DNA of 64,000 nucleotides from assembly GCA_015056365.1 (NCBI GenBank), contig SVGM01000002.1, positions 1 to 64,000 of the forward strand, in the 5' to 3' direction. The number at the start of each line of letters is the position of its first letter. Position 1 is the stretch's first letter. Below, in pieces: positions 54,084 to 62,601 of this stretch. The notes beneath the pieces are model-generated. The model was not told the origin of the DNA. It worked only from the letters and a program-made list of their open reading frames with translations, and made no database searches. The position numbers were made by a program, and so were the translations under genes. The stretch is from Clostridiales bacterium (GTDB lineage Bacteria > Bacillota > Clostridia > Christensenellales > Aristaeellaceae).

Positions 54084-55066
54084 TTTGCAGCCCTCCTTGC
54101 AGCCTTAGGCACTCTGCCGCTGCGATCCTTCATGATGGCGTTCAGGATCAGCGAGCAGATGACGATGATCACGAACAGGATAACAGAAGCAGCGCTGGCA
54201 ACGTTAAAGTTATTAGGAGTCTCGAAGCCCTGGGTGTAGATGAAACGAGCCACGGTGTTGGTGGTATCGTTGGGGTTGCCCTGGGTCATCATGTGAGGGA
54301 TATCGAACATGGTCAGACCGCCGACCAGGGAGGTGACCAGGTTGTACAGCAGGATGGGCTTGATCAGGGGCAGGGTGATCTTCCAGAAAACCTGACGGGA
54401 AGAGCAGCCGTCCACCAGAGAAGCCTCAAACAGAGAGGGGTTGATACCCAGAATACCGGCGATCATGATGATCATGGTATTGCCGTACCACATCCACCAC
54501 TGCAGGAAGGAGATCAAACCGCGGGAGATGGCGGTGGAACGGAAGAATTCGATGGGAGAGTTGACAATACCAAACTGCTGCAGCAGGGTATTCACAGGGG
54601 CGATGGGATAACCGAACAGGGACATGAACAGCATACCGATGGTAGCAGCGGTAATGATGTTGGGCATGAAGATCATGACCTTGAAGCCACCCTGGAACTT
54701 CAGACGCAGACGGGTGTCGGTGAACCAGCTGGCCAGCAGCAGAGCCATGCCCAGCTGAGGCACAAAGTTGCACACCCACATGATGACAGTGTTGCCCAGT
54801 GCACCCCAGAAGAAGGGAGCCACATTGGAATTCATATCCAGCAACTTGGCGAAGCTGTCAAAGCCGACCACTTTGTTGTCGAGGATCTTGCTCCAGCCGG
54901 CAGCATCCGTCACGGACGTATAGAACGTGAACAGAATGGGATACAGCTGGAAGATCAGGAACACAATAAAGAACGGAGCTACAAACAAATAGCCGTACTT
55001 ATCATAGCTGATGGATTTGCGCTTGGCTTTCGGGGAAAGCTGCGCGCCAGAAGAGACCTTTTGCAT
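54080..55066 (-). CDS. Carbohydrate ABC permease (MalF-type)
   Basis: 328 residues, six helices. A cytoplasmic basic N-terminus (about 25 residues) precedes YLFVAPFFIVFLIFQLYPI. The EAA motif is EASLVDGCSSRQVFWKITLP and the end is GRVPKAARRAAK. It pairs with the extended MalG-type protein to form the sugar channel. It is separated from the binding-protein gene by two stable hairpins, which usually lets the binding protein be made in excess. Confidence 0.92.
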   Translation of the reverse strand: MQKVSSGAQLSPKAKRKSISYDKYGYLFVAPFFIVFLIFQLYPILFTFYTSVTDAAGWSKILDNKVVGFDSFAKLLDMNSNVAPFFWGALGNTVIMWVCNFVPQLGMALLLASWFTDTRLRLKFQGGFKVMIFMPNIITAATIGMLFMSLFGYPIAPVNTLLQQFGIVNSPIEFFRSTAISRGLISFLQWWMWYGNTMIIMIAGILGINPSLFEASLVDGCSSRQVFWKITLPLIKPILLYNLVTSLVGGLTMFDIPHMMTQGNPNDTTNTVARFIYTQGFETPNNFNVASAASVILFVIIVICSLILNAIMKDRSGRVPKAARRAAK

Positions 55067-55153
55067 ATCTCCACCCCTTTAGCTAACTATTTTACTTGCC
55101 TCAAGCGAGACATTACGTACATTGTTTTTGGAGGAAAAAACAGAACGGAAGAA

Positions 55154-55229
55154 GGGGCTGCCTCGTGCCCCAATAAAGTTGCAAGAGGCAGCCCCAGATT
55201 ACCTAGAACGTGTTACACGTTATCAGGTA
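55154..55229 (-). terminator. Intra-operon hairpins after the binding-protein gene
   Basis: Two structures: 55201-55229, containing the perfect palindrome AACGTGTTACACGTT (55207-55221), and an 11-bp stem pairing 55154-55164 with 55185-55195. There is no long T run directly after, so they may act as partial terminators or RNA stabilisers. Confidence 0.6.
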
Positions 55230-55236
55230 AGGTTGA

Positions 55237-56598
55237 TTACTCAACGATCAGCTCGGGGAACTGAGCAGCGACTTCAGCCTTGAAGTTGGCGATAGCGGTG
55301 TCCAGATCCACTTCACCCTTGGAGTAGGGAGTGGTGACGTTGGTATCCCACAGGGAGTTCATCTTCTCATCATAGTCGGTCATGATGGAGCCGTTGGCCA
55401 GGTTAGCAGCCTCGGCGAAGATGGAGTAGTGATCCTGGCCGCCCAGGAAGGGGTTGGGGGTGCCGCCCTCGGCAAGGATCTTCTCAACAACAGCGTTGCT
55501 GCCGACGAAGTCGCCGGAATCCTTAGCGTAGGCATACAGGAACTCTTCGCTCAGAGTGAAGAAGGTGATGAAGTCCTTCATAGCAGCCTTCTTGGCATCG
55601 GAAGCAGCGTTCACCTTAGCGGCGTTGGCGCCGATCCAGGTGCCGCCCCAGCTGTAGCCCACGGGGCCAGCGATCATGCGCCAGTCGCCATAGGTACCGC
55701 CGTCGGTCTCACAAGCAGCCTTCAGCTCTTCTTCGGTCATGGTGTCGTTGGTGGTCAGACCGCAGTTGGGCTTCAGAGTGTAGTGCAGACCCCAGGTGGG
55801 AAGGAAGAAGCAGAAGGTGCTGTCAGTCTTCATGCCCTGGAACCAAACTTCGCTCCAAGCAGCGCCCTTGTTGGACAGGTCGTCCTCTTCGAGAGCAACA
55901 GCCAGGTCGAGGTAGTCATACAGAACGTCGTCGATGACGAGCTTGCCGTCAACAACCCAGCCCTGAGTACGGCCGAAGTTGAAAGCGTTCCAGATGTCGC
56001 CAGCGCCGACGACCATCTTGGTGGCGCCTTCGGAAGCTTCGTTAACCTTAGCAGCGGTCTCCATGAACAGATCCCAGTCAGCGACCAGAGCCTGCATTTC
56101 CTCGGGAGAGGTCACGCCCAGGTACTTCTCGGCCAGGGAGGCACGATACATCAGAGCACCGGGGGTAGCCTGCCAGGACAGACCCTTCAGCTGGCCGTTC
56201 ACGTTGCTGGTACCGATCTGACGCATAACGGGGATGGCCACAGCCAGTTCTTCCTCGGTGATGCCCAGTTCGCCAATCAGGTCAGCGGTCACGTCGCTGT
56301 TGACGTACTTCTTAACGAAAGCAGCTTCCAGAGTGAAGATGTCGGGAGCTTCTTCGCTGTCAGCAGCAGAAGCCATGATGGCGTCTACCTTGGAGGTGTA
56401 CTCGCCACCATCGGTGGGGTAGATGCTGTAGTTGATGGTTACGTTGGGATGGCTGGGAGCATAGTAGGTGTTGATCATGCCTTCGAGCTCGTTGGTGAAG
56501 GACCACACGTTCAGGGTGATGGCTTCCTCAGCGGCGGCGAAGCTCATGCAGCCAACCAGCAGCATCAGAGCCAGGACCAGAGAAAGGATTTTCTTCAT
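55237..56598 (-). CDS. Carbohydrate ABC transporter substrate-binding protein
   Basis: 453 residues. The signal MKKILSLVLALMLLVGC contains the lipobox LVGC, although an AAA-E signal peptidase I site follows too. The mature protein has the extracellular solute-binding family 1 layout: ITLNVWSFTNELEGMINTYY, DAIMASAADSEEAPDIFTLE, WQATPGALMYRASLAEKYLG and YSWGGTWIGANAAK. It should bind an oligosaccharide, plausibly cello-oligosaccharide given the co-regulated GH94. The start has AAAGGAGG. Strong codon bias indicates high expression. Confidence 0.93.
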   Translation of the reverse strand: MKKILSLVLALMLLVGCMSFAAAEEAITLNVWSFTNELEGMINTYYAPSHPNVTINYSIYPTDGGEYTSKVDAIMASAADSEEAPDIFTLEAAFVKKYVNSDVTADLIGELGITEEELAVAIPVMRQIGTSNVNGQLKGLSWQATPGALMYRASLAEKYLGVTSPEEMQALVADWDLFMETAAKVNEASEGATKMVVGAGDIWNAFNFGRTQGWVVDGKLVIDDVLYDYLDLAVALEEDDLSNKGAAWSEVWFQGMKTDSTFCFFLPTWGLHYTLKPNCGLTTNDTMTEEELKAACETDGGTYGDWRMIAGPVGYSWGGTWIGANAAKVNAASDAKKAAMKDFITFFTLSEEFLYAYAKDSGDFVGSNAVVEKILAEGGTPNPFLGGQDHYSIFAEAANLANGSIMTDYDEKMNSLWDTNVTTPYSKGEVDLDTAIANFKAEVAAQFPELIVE

Positions 56599-56736
56599 GT
56601 TCGGTTTCCTCCTTTTTATTTATCTTCCCCGCAAAGCGGGAAAAACCAAATTTGGGGTGTGAAATACGTCATCCCTGTCGCGTAGCATTCACTATGAGCG
56701 GGGCGTATATCTCACACATTCTTTTGCAAAACGGTC

Positions 56737-56785
56737 TACAACGTTTTCGCCTACACAATATACAACACTTTGCAACGAAATGCAA
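56737..56785 (-). promoter_or_regulatory. Promoter and LacI-type operator of the sugar ABC operon
   Basis: On the minus strand: TTGCAT (56780-56785), 17 bp, TATATT (56757-56762), then GGCGAAAACGTTGTA (56737-56751). Order, spacing and most bases equal those before the GH94 gene. The remaining DNA of 56599-57059 holds only the sdaAB promoter. Confidence 0.75.
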
Positions 56786-56980
56786 CCCCCTTTTTTCGCA
56801 AGTTGAACTAAATATTTTTGTGGACATCATTACGATTCCTTCGTTTTTTCCATTTATTTACATCAAATACACTTGCGAAAACATGGGGTATACTGAAAAA
56901 AAACAACCGCATTTTACATCCATTCTTCGATCGTGATCCGTGGAAACTCTTTCTGCTCCTTTATTTCTCCGGCGCCTTTC

Positions 56981-57009
56981 TTGCATTTGCGGACGCTGTG
57001 ATATACAAT
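56981..57009 (+). promoter_or_regulatory. Promoter of sdaAB-sdaAA
   Basis: TTGCAT (56981-56986), 17 bp, TACAAT (57004-57009), 50 bp before sdaAB. Confidence 0.65.
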
Positions 57010-57059
57010 CAATACAGCGACATCCCTTCCGAAATCCCATATCTCACAGGAGTGATCCC

Positions 57060-57743
57060 ATGAATGTTCTGGATATCATCGGACCGATCATGATCGGTCC
57101 TTCCAGCAGCCATACCGCCGGTGCTGCCCGCATTGGCTATATCTGCCGCAAATTGCTGACCCTGCGCCCGGTTCAGGCCGAGATCGCGCTGGCAGGCAGC
57201 TTTGCCCGCACCTACAAAGGCCACGGAACCGACCGCGCGATTATTGCCGGCATTCTGGGCATGAAACCAGATGACGACCGTCTGCCGGACAGCCTCGAAA
57301 TTGCCCGGACAGCAGGGTTGCGCTATGAATTCCGGACAGTGTATCTCCCCCGCTGCCACCCCAACACCGCCATCATCCACCTGACCGGTGAAGATGGAAC
57401 CTCTGTGGAAGTGGAAGCGGCCTCCGTTGGCGGCGGCAATGTGCTGGTCACCCGGCTGAACGGCATGGAGAGCGCCTTTGCCGGTCAGAGCGACACGCTG
57501 ATCATCCCCCACCGGGATACACCGGGCGTGATCGCCACGGTGTCCCAGACCCTCTCCGATGCCGGCGCAAACATCGGCAATTTCAAGCTGACGCGCCCGA
57601 CCCGCGGCCAGCTGGCCATGATGACCATCGAACTGGACAGCGAGATCAGCAAACAGACCATCGAGGCACTGAGATGCCTCCCCAATGTAGAACATGTGGT
57701 CTACCTGCACGCCAACGAAAAAGGAGAGAACGACCATGCTTGA
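57060..57743 (+). CDS. sdaAB: L-serine ammonia-lyase, beta subunit
   Basis: 227 residues. DIIGPIMIGPSSSHTAGAAR is the signature of the beta domain, and GSFARTYKGHGTDRAIIAGI follows. The C-terminal ACT domain starts GVIATVSQTLSDAGANIGNF. With the alpha subunit it deaminates serine to pyruvate and ammonia using a [4Fe-4S] cluster. ATG 57060 follows CAGGAG. Its last 8 bp overlap sdaAA. Confidence 0.95.
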   Translation: MNVLDIIGPIMIGPSSSHTAGAARIGYICRKLLTLRPVQAEIALAGSFARTYKGHGTDRAIIAGILGMKPDDDRLPDSLEIARTAGLRYEFRTVYLPRCHPNTAIIHLTGEDGTSVEVEAASVGGGNVLVTRLNGMESAFAGQSDTLIIPHRDTPGVIATVSQTLSDAGANIGNFKLTRPTRGQLAMMTIELDSEISKQTIEALRCLPNVEHVVYLHANEKGENDHA

Positions 57744-58626
57744 TTATCTGTCCGTAGACGCGCTGTGCCTTGCAGCCAGCCAGCAGGGCGTCTCCATCGG
57801 CCAACTGGTGCTGAAGGACCAGGCCGAGCAAATGAATCTTTCCCCACAGCAGCTGATGCAGCTGACCGACGCCCGGCTCGCCGTCATGGAGCAATCCGCC
57901 AAGCGCGGAATGCACCGGGAGATACGCTCGACCAGCGGCCTCACCGGCGGCGATGCTTTTCGCATGAAAACCCGTGCCGATAGCGGTACATCCCTTGCCG
58001 GCGAGTTCTGCTCCCAAGCCATGGCCACGGCCCTGGCCGTTGCCGAATGCAACGCCGCCATGGGTAAGATCGTTGCCAGTCCCACCGCCGGCAGCTGCGG
58101 CATTCTGCCTGGCGCCGTCCTGACCATGATGCAGCTTCGCACAGTAAGCAGAGAAAATGCCTGTCTCGCCCTGCTGGGTTCCGGCGGCATCGGAATGGTG
58201 ATCGCTCAACAGGCGACCATCTCCGGCGCAGAAGGCGGATGTCAGGCCGAATGCGGCGCGGCAGCCGCCATGGCCGCCGCCGCGCTGGTAGAACTTGCCG
58301 GCGGTACTCCCGAGATGGCCGGCAATGCTGTGGCCATGGCGCTGAAAAACCAGCTGGGCCTGGTCTGTGACCCGGTTGCCGGGCTGGTGGAGGTGCCCTG
58401 CATCAAGCGCAACGCAGGCGGCGTCATGTGTGCGATCACCGCCGCAGACATGGCGCTGGCAGGAATTCGCAGCGTCATTCCCCCGGACGAAGTCATTTCT
58501 GCCATGAGCGAGATCGGCGCCAGCATGCCCTGTGCCCTGCGGGAAACCGCCCAGGGCGGTCTGGCAGCAACGCCTACCGGCCAGGCGCTGGCTGAAAAAA
58601 TCTTTGGCGCAGGTACAAACAATTAA
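57736..58626 (+). CDS. sdaAA: L-serine ammonia-lyase, alpha subunit
   Basis: 296 residues. Iron-sulfur Cys residues lie in SPTAGSCGILPG, GAEGGCQAECGAA and LVEVPCIKRNAGG. IRSTSGLTGGDAFRMKT is the substrate region. Such clusters are oxygen sensitive, in line with an anaerobe. ATG 57736 has AAAGGAG upstream and overlaps the beta-subunit stop, so the subunits are made together. Confidence 0.95.
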   Translation: MLDYLSVDALCLAASQQGVSIGQLVLKDQAEQMNLSPQQLMQLTDARLAVMEQSAKRGMHREIRSTSGLTGGDAFRMKTRADSGTSLAGEFCSQAMATALAVAECNAAMGKIVASPTAGSCGILPGAVLTMMQLRTVSRENACLALLGSGGIGMVIAQQATISGAEGGCQAECGAAAAMAAAALVELAGGTPEMAGNAVAMALKNQLGLVCDPVAGLVEVPCIKRNAGGVMCAITAADMALAGIRSVIPPDEVISAMSEIGASMPCALRETAQGGLAATPTGQALAEKIFGAGTNN

Positions 58627-58641
58627 CGATACCCAAACAGC

Positions 58642-58683
58642 ACCGCCCCGGCAGCTTTACGTTTGCTGCCGGGGCGGTTTTAT
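58642..58683 (+). terminator. Terminator of the serine dehydratase operon
   Basis: A perfect 13-bp GC-rich stem (ACCGCCCCGGCAG with CTGCCGGGGCGGT) followed by TTTTA. It lies between two convergent genes. Confidence 0.92.
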
Positions 58684-58691
58684 AAAGTTTA

Positions 58692-60677
58692 TTATTTCAA
58701 ATACCCGCTCTTTTCCCACAGGGTCATCCAATCCTGCAGGCGATGGAGCAGATCGTCATTGCACTTGGTTTTCTGCATCATGTCGATGAGCTGCACCACA
58801 GCTTCGCCGTTGGTGGTGGAGCCCAGCACCCGCCGGATCGAGGCAAGCCCCTCCTTGCGGCGGTCATCCAGCAGCATGGCGTCTTTCTTGGTGCCGCTGC
58901 GCTGCAGGTCGATCATGGGCGTGATGGGATCGCCATGGGCAGGCGCGCACAGGAACAGTTCCATGTTTGCAGTGCCCTTGAACTCTTCAAAGATGATATC
59001 GTCCACGCGGGAGCCGGTCTCCGTAGCGATGGTGGCGACCATCGTCAGACTGCCGCCGTCGCGGGTGTTGCGGGCTGCGCCGAAGAAACGCTTGGGCTTG
59101 GTCAGCGCCGCAGGGGTAACCGTGTTGGATACCGGGCGGCCGCCCTGAGAAAGCACCGCCTGATAAGCACGGGTCAGCTTGGTCAGACTGTCCAGCAGAA
59201 TCACTACATTCTTGCCGTTCTCCACAAGGCGCTGCGCACGCTCCAGCATATTTTCGCTGACGCGGGTCTGAGTTTCGGGGGCATCGGCAAAGGTGGAAGC
59301 AAATACTTCGGCCTGGGCGCTCTCCCGAAGCTCCGTCACGTCCTCAGGGGTGACATCGATAAGCAGCATCAGGACCTCTGCATCCTTGTCATTGCGCTTG
59401 ATAGCACAGCTGATATCCCGGAGGATCGCGGAACTGTCGGTTCCATCCGGGGTGACGATCATCGCCCGCTGGCCAAAACCCATCGGAGCGATCAGATCCA
59501 CCAGGCGGATCACCATGCTGCCAGGCTCATCCGCACTTTCCAGCTCGATACGGCGGGAGGGATACACAGGCACCAGCTGGTCAAAGCTGGGGCGGGATGC
59601 CTTCTCATCCGGCTCGGCGCCATTCACCTTGTCCACCGTCAGCAGCGCAGCATACTTGTCGCTTTCCCGCTGGGAGCGCGCTCTGCCCTCCACATAATCG
59701 CCGGTGCGAAGATCAAAGCGGCGAATCTGTGCAACGGATACATAAATGTCGTTCTTGCCGGGAACCAGCGTGCGTCCCCGCAGGAAGCCATAGCCGTCCG
59801 GCAGGATCTCAAGCATCCCCTCAGCAGGCACGGCGTTTTGCAGCTGCATCAGATCCGGCAACTGTCCCTGCTGTGCTTGATCGGCAAACTGGGCGTCCCG
59901 CTGCAGGTGATAGACGCTGTCGCTGTAGGGCGAATCAGCACTGCGCTGCTGATAGCCGCCATTGTTTCCATACTGATTGCGGTAGCCGTAATTCTGCTGC
60001 TGATTGGAACGATAACCACCGTAGTTGTTGTTCTGGCGGTAGCCGTAGCCCTGTTGGTTGTCCCGGTTCTGATAGGAGGGACGCTGGGGCGCAGCACGAT
60101 AGCCCAGGCGGTAACCATCCAACTGCTGGGGCATCTCCTGGGTGCGCTGAGGCACGTCCTGGGAAGGTACACGATAGGCCTGGCGATAGCCATCATCCAT
60201 GCGCGGGCTGTCCGAATAGCCCCGATGGTCGGAAGGAGCGTCTTCCAAAGGTGTCTGCACCCGGTTCTGCGGGCCGAATCGATTAGCAGAATGGCCGGTA
60301 TTCTGGGTCTGCCAAGAAGGACGCGGTGCGGCGTCACGCTGGTTAACAGGTGTACGCGCCTGCCAGGCCTGACGGTACGCCGGGCGGTATTCCCCGGAAG
60401 GCTCTTCCCTGCGCTCGCCCTGCCAGGGCTGATAACCGGTGTTGCCAGGACGCACGCTGGTCACATCCGCAGACAAAGCCGCCTGCTGCAGCTGTTCCAT
60501 CTGCTGCGGCACAGACTGGGGCGCGGGAGAAGGCACGGCGTCCGGGGCGCAAAGTTTCTGCGCAATACGGTTGACAATTCCTTCTTTATCAATACCGGCG
60601 CTGAGCTTCACGCCGTTTTCCTTGGCAAGCTTTCTGAGCTGAATAACCGTCATGGCCTGCAATTCGCTGATTTGCAA
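58692..60677 (-). CDS. rho: Rho-like protein with degenerate ATPase site and Q/N/G/Y-rich insert
   Basis: 661 residues. Rho_N helix domain 1-43. A low-complexity region runs from about 46 to 275, rich in Gln, Asn, Gly, Tyr and Arg (for example GYGYRQNNNYGGYRSNQQQN). The cold-shock RNA-binding domain (285-352; GMLEILPDGYGFLRGR, NDIYVSVAQIRRFDLRTGDY) is well conserved. The hexamer core keeps KPKRFFGAARN, GGSLTMVATI and IIFEEFKGT. The Walker A normally reading APPKAGKT is VTPDGTDSSAIL (408-419) and lacks the Lys. DERPEEV is DVTPEDV, and SGTRxEELL is SGTKKDAML. RNA binding is likely kept and ATP-driven translocation is doubtful. TTG start, AAGGAGGG upstream. Confidence 0.85.
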   Translation of the reverse strand: MQISELQAMTVIQLRKLAKENGVKLSAGIDKEGIVNRIAQKLCAPDAVPSPAPQSVPQQMEQLQQAALSADVTSVRPGNTGYQPWQGERREEPSGEYRPAYRQAWQARTPVNQRDAAPRPSWQTQNTGHSANRFGPQNRVQTPLEDAPSDHRGYSDSPRMDDGYRQAYRVPSQDVPQRTQEMPQQLDGYRLGYRAAPQRPSYQNRDNQQGYGYRQNNNYGGYRSNQQQNYGYRNQYGNNGGYQQRSADSPYSDSVYHLQRDAQFADQAQQGQLPDLMQLQNAVPAEGMLEILPDGYGFLRGRTLVPGKNDIYVSVAQIRRFDLRTGDYVEGRARSQRESDKYAALLTVDKVNGAEPDEKASRPSFDQLVPVYPSRRIELESADEPGSMVIRLVDLIAPMGFGQRAMIVTPDGTDSSAILRDISCAIKRNDKDAEVLMLLIDVTPEDVTELRESAQAEVFASTFADAPETQTRVSENMLERAQRLVENGKNVVILLDSLTKLTRAYQAVLSQGGRPVSNTVTPAALTKPKRFFGAARNTRDGGSLTMVATIATETGSRVDDIIFEEFKGTANMELFLCAPAHGDPITPMIDLQRSGTKKDAMLLDDRRKEGLASIRRVLGSTTNGEAVVQLIDMMQKTKCNDDLLHRLQDWMTLWEKSGYLK

Positions 60678-60736
60678 AAGAAACCCTCCTTACAATACCC
60701 CTAACATTTCCACTTGCTGGTACAATCATTCCAAAT

Positions 60737-61756
60737 TCATTTTGTTTTCACTGCAATCACCGCATCCCGTTCCACCGCCTGCTCCACCCAATGAGCAAAG
60801 CCGTCGAAGGGCGGCTGAGAAAGCACGGTTAAGCCAGCGTCTGCCAGCGCCTGTGCCGCCTTCTGGCGAGAAAGCGTATAGGCATTAAAGGAAAACGCCG
60901 CTGCGCCGCCGGGCTTGAGCACCGTCATACACCCCTCCCCCATTCGTCTGAGCAGGCGTTCTGGAGAGGACAGCCCTTTGCCTTCCTGGGGCGCGTGCTG
61001 CACCCCGTAGGGCAGGTCGCCGATGATCAGGTGGCAGCTGGCGGGCTTCATCATCCGGCAAAGATCCCCCGCGTCCCCATACATCAGCCGCAGGTTCCGG
61101 GTCTCGCCGTTTTTTTGCCCCTCGCTGGACAGAGCGACTGTATAATCCGTCACCCGCACATGTCCGCCCCCAGTCAGGGTTTGGGAACCAGTGGAACGCT
61201 TGTGTTTCAGCCGGTTGAATTTCAGGGATCGGGCAAAGTAGGTGTCCGCCTCTGTCAGCGCCTTGTCATCCCGATCCACGCCGATAGCATGATCACCGTG
61301 GCTCATGGCGCAAAACAGTGTTGTGGCTTTTCCGCAGATGGGATCCAGCACCGTCAGCGGGCCTTCGCTTTTGGCAAATGCAGAGACCGCCCGTGCGCAG
61401 TTGAGCAGCATCCAGGTAAAATCCGCATTGGTTTTTCCTTTATACTTGAGCACCTGCGGAAGTTCCTCCGGCAAAAAGAGATCGGTTTTCTTGGCAAGGG
61501 GTCTGATCAGACCGCCATCCAACATTTCACAAAGCAGGCAGCAGGCGGAATGACGCGACAGCGCCCGCCAGAGCCCGTCCGGCATGGTATCGCATTCAAA
61601 CACCAAAAAAGGCTCGGATCCCAGCATTTCACATCCGGGTTCGCCTTCCACCGACCACGCCTTCAGGATCACTTGTAATTCAATCATCGCCAGCTGCGAA
61701 AGCGACTGGCGGTAGCGCGCGTTGGCGTGCGATTTGAGTAACATTGCGTAACGCAC
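60737..61756 (-). CDS. UPF0020-type RNA methyltransferase-like protein
   Basis: 339 residues. The N-terminal 100 residues replace the usual THUMP region (MLLKSHANARYRQSLSQLAM). The Rossmann methyltransferase follows: TVLDPICGKATTLFCAM (motif I), IGVDRDDKALTEAD, LRLMYGDAGDLCRMM and IIGDLPYGVQ, corresponding to the DPPYG catalytic motif with Leu for the first Pro. Relatives methylate guanine in tRNA or rRNA. The GTG start (61754-61756) has GAGG eight bases upstream. The rho-like gene begins 59 bp after its stop, so they probably share a transcript. Confidence 0.78.
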   Translation of the reverse strand: MRYAMLLKSHANARYRQSLSQLAMIELQVILKAWSVEGEPGCEMLGSEPFLVFECDTMPDGLWRALSRHSACCLLCEMLDGGLIRPLAKKTDLFLPEELPQVLKYKGKTNADFTWMLLNCARAVSAFAKSEGPLTVLDPICGKATTLFCAMSHGDHAIGVDRDDKALTEADTYFARSLKFNRLKHKRSTGSQTLTGGGHVRVTDYTVALSSEGQKNGETRNLRLMYGDAGDLCRMMKPASCHLIIGDLPYGVQHAPQEGKGLSSPERLLRRMGEGCMTVLKPGGAAAFSFNAYTLSRQKAAQALADAGLTVLSQPPFDGFAHWVEQAVERDAVIAVKTK

Positions 61757-61852
61757 GGAAGAAACCTCTTTCCAAATTCAAGATACTTGCTTGTAGATCA
61801 TTCAATACAATGAAGCCTCAGAAAACACATGTGATGTGTAGGGCTGAAAGAA

Positions 61853-61861
61853 ATTATATCA
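61853..61861 (-). promoter_or_regulatory. Extended -10 promoter of the methyltransferase/rho unit
   Basis: TGA-TATAAT on the minus strand (TATAAT at 61853-61858), 97 bp before the GTG start. The -35 is weak (TTACAA). Confidence 0.55.
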
Positions 61862-61947
61862 CAGTTCAATTTCATTTGTAAATGATGGATTTTTGATCAT
61901 TTTGTCGATTCAATTGTATGCAATATTGAATGAAAAATGCATATAAC

Positions 61948-61981
61948 GAAAAAGACCGCCTGCAAGAGACGATCTTTTTCA
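61948..61981 (-). terminator. Terminator of the tRNA cluster
   Basis: A 12-bp stem with two G-U pairs (AAAAAGATCGTC with GGCGGTCTTTTT on the minus strand), ending in a T run. Confidence 0.75.
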
Positions 61982-62005
61982 TTTGCACCATAGACGGTGA
62001 CAAGG

Positions 62006-62081
62006 TGGAGGTGCCACCCGGATTTGAACCGGGGAAATAAAGGTTTTGCAGACCTTCGCCTTACCGCTTGGCTATGGCACC
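62006..62081 (-). tRNA. tRNA-Cys (anticodon GCA)
   Basis: Acceptor GGTGCCA/TGGCACC, anticodon loop CTGCAAA (GCA), T-loop TTCAAAT, discriminator U, encoded CCA. Last of five tRNAs read leftward. Confidence 0.96.
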
Positions 62082-62086
62082 GTGTG

Positions 62087-62161
62087 TGGAGCGGTAGACG
62101 AGATTCGAACTCGCGACATCCACCTTGGCAAGGTGGCACTCTACCACTGAGCTACTACCGC
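62087..62161 (-). tRNA. tRNA-Gly (anticodon GCC)
   Basis: Acceptor GCGGTAG/CTACCGC, anticodon stem CCACC/GGTGG around TTGCCAA (GCC), discriminator U, encoded CCA. Confidence 0.96.
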
Positions 62162-62166
62162 ACACT

Positions 62167-62242
62167 TGGTGCCTTGGGGCGGAATCGAACCACCGACACG
62201 TAGATTTTCAGTCTACTGCTCTACCGACTGAGCTACCAAGGC
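62167..62242 (-). tRNA. tRNA-Phe (anticodon GAA)
   Basis: Acceptor GCCTTGG/CCAAGGC, anticodon stem GTAGA/TCTAC around CTGAAAA (GAA), T-loop TTCGATT, discriminator A, encoded CCA. Confidence 0.96.
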
Positions 62243-62246
62243 ATAT

Positions 62247-62323
62247 TGGCGACCCGGAAGGGGCTCGAACCCTCGACCTCTAGCGTGACAGGCTAGCGCT
62301 CTAACCAACTGAGCTACCGGGCC
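62247..62323 (-). tRNA. tRNA-Asp (anticodon GUC)
   Basis: Acceptor GGCCCGG/CCGGGTC, anticodon stem CTAGC/GCTAG around CTGTCAC (GTC), discriminator G, encoded CCA. Confidence 0.96.
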
Positions 62324-62328
62324 ACATA

Positions 62329-62404
62329 TGGTGGGAACAACAGGGCTCGAACCTGTGACCCTCTGCTTGTAAGGCAGATGCTCTCCCAGCTGAGCTATGC
62401 TCCC
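62329..62404 (-). tRNA. tRNA-Val (anticodon UAC)
   Basis: Acceptor GGGAGCA/TGTTCCC, anticodon stem TCTGC/GCAGA around CTTACAA (TAC), discriminator A, encoded CCA. First tRNA of the cluster. Confidence 0.96.
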
Positions 62405-62435
62405 CCGTCGATCCGCTCTCGCGGCGACGCTGTAT

Positions 62436-62464
62436 ATCATAACCTGTTTGTTCGAATTTGTCAA
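62436..62464 (-). promoter_or_regulatory. Promoter of the five-tRNA cluster
   Basis: Perfect TTGACA (62459-62464, minus strand), 17 bp, TATGAT (62436-62441), about 30 bp before tRNA-Val. Confidence 0.88.
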
Positions 62465-62517
62465 TATCGTTTTTCAACTTTTTTTGAAAAATATTCGCAA
62501 GGAAAAAAATTTGGCTG

Positions 62518-62546
62518 TTGCAAAACCATACGGACTATGCTATAAT
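62518..62546 (+). promoter_or_regulatory. Promoter of rpmE
   Basis: TTGCAA (62518-62523), 17 bp, TGC-TATAAT (62541-62546), 55 bp before the GTG start. Confidence 0.82.
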
Positions 62547-62601
62547 GACAAACGCGCTTTGTAGCGCTACTCATGGCATACGCAAAAAGAGGTGAAAATG
62601 C

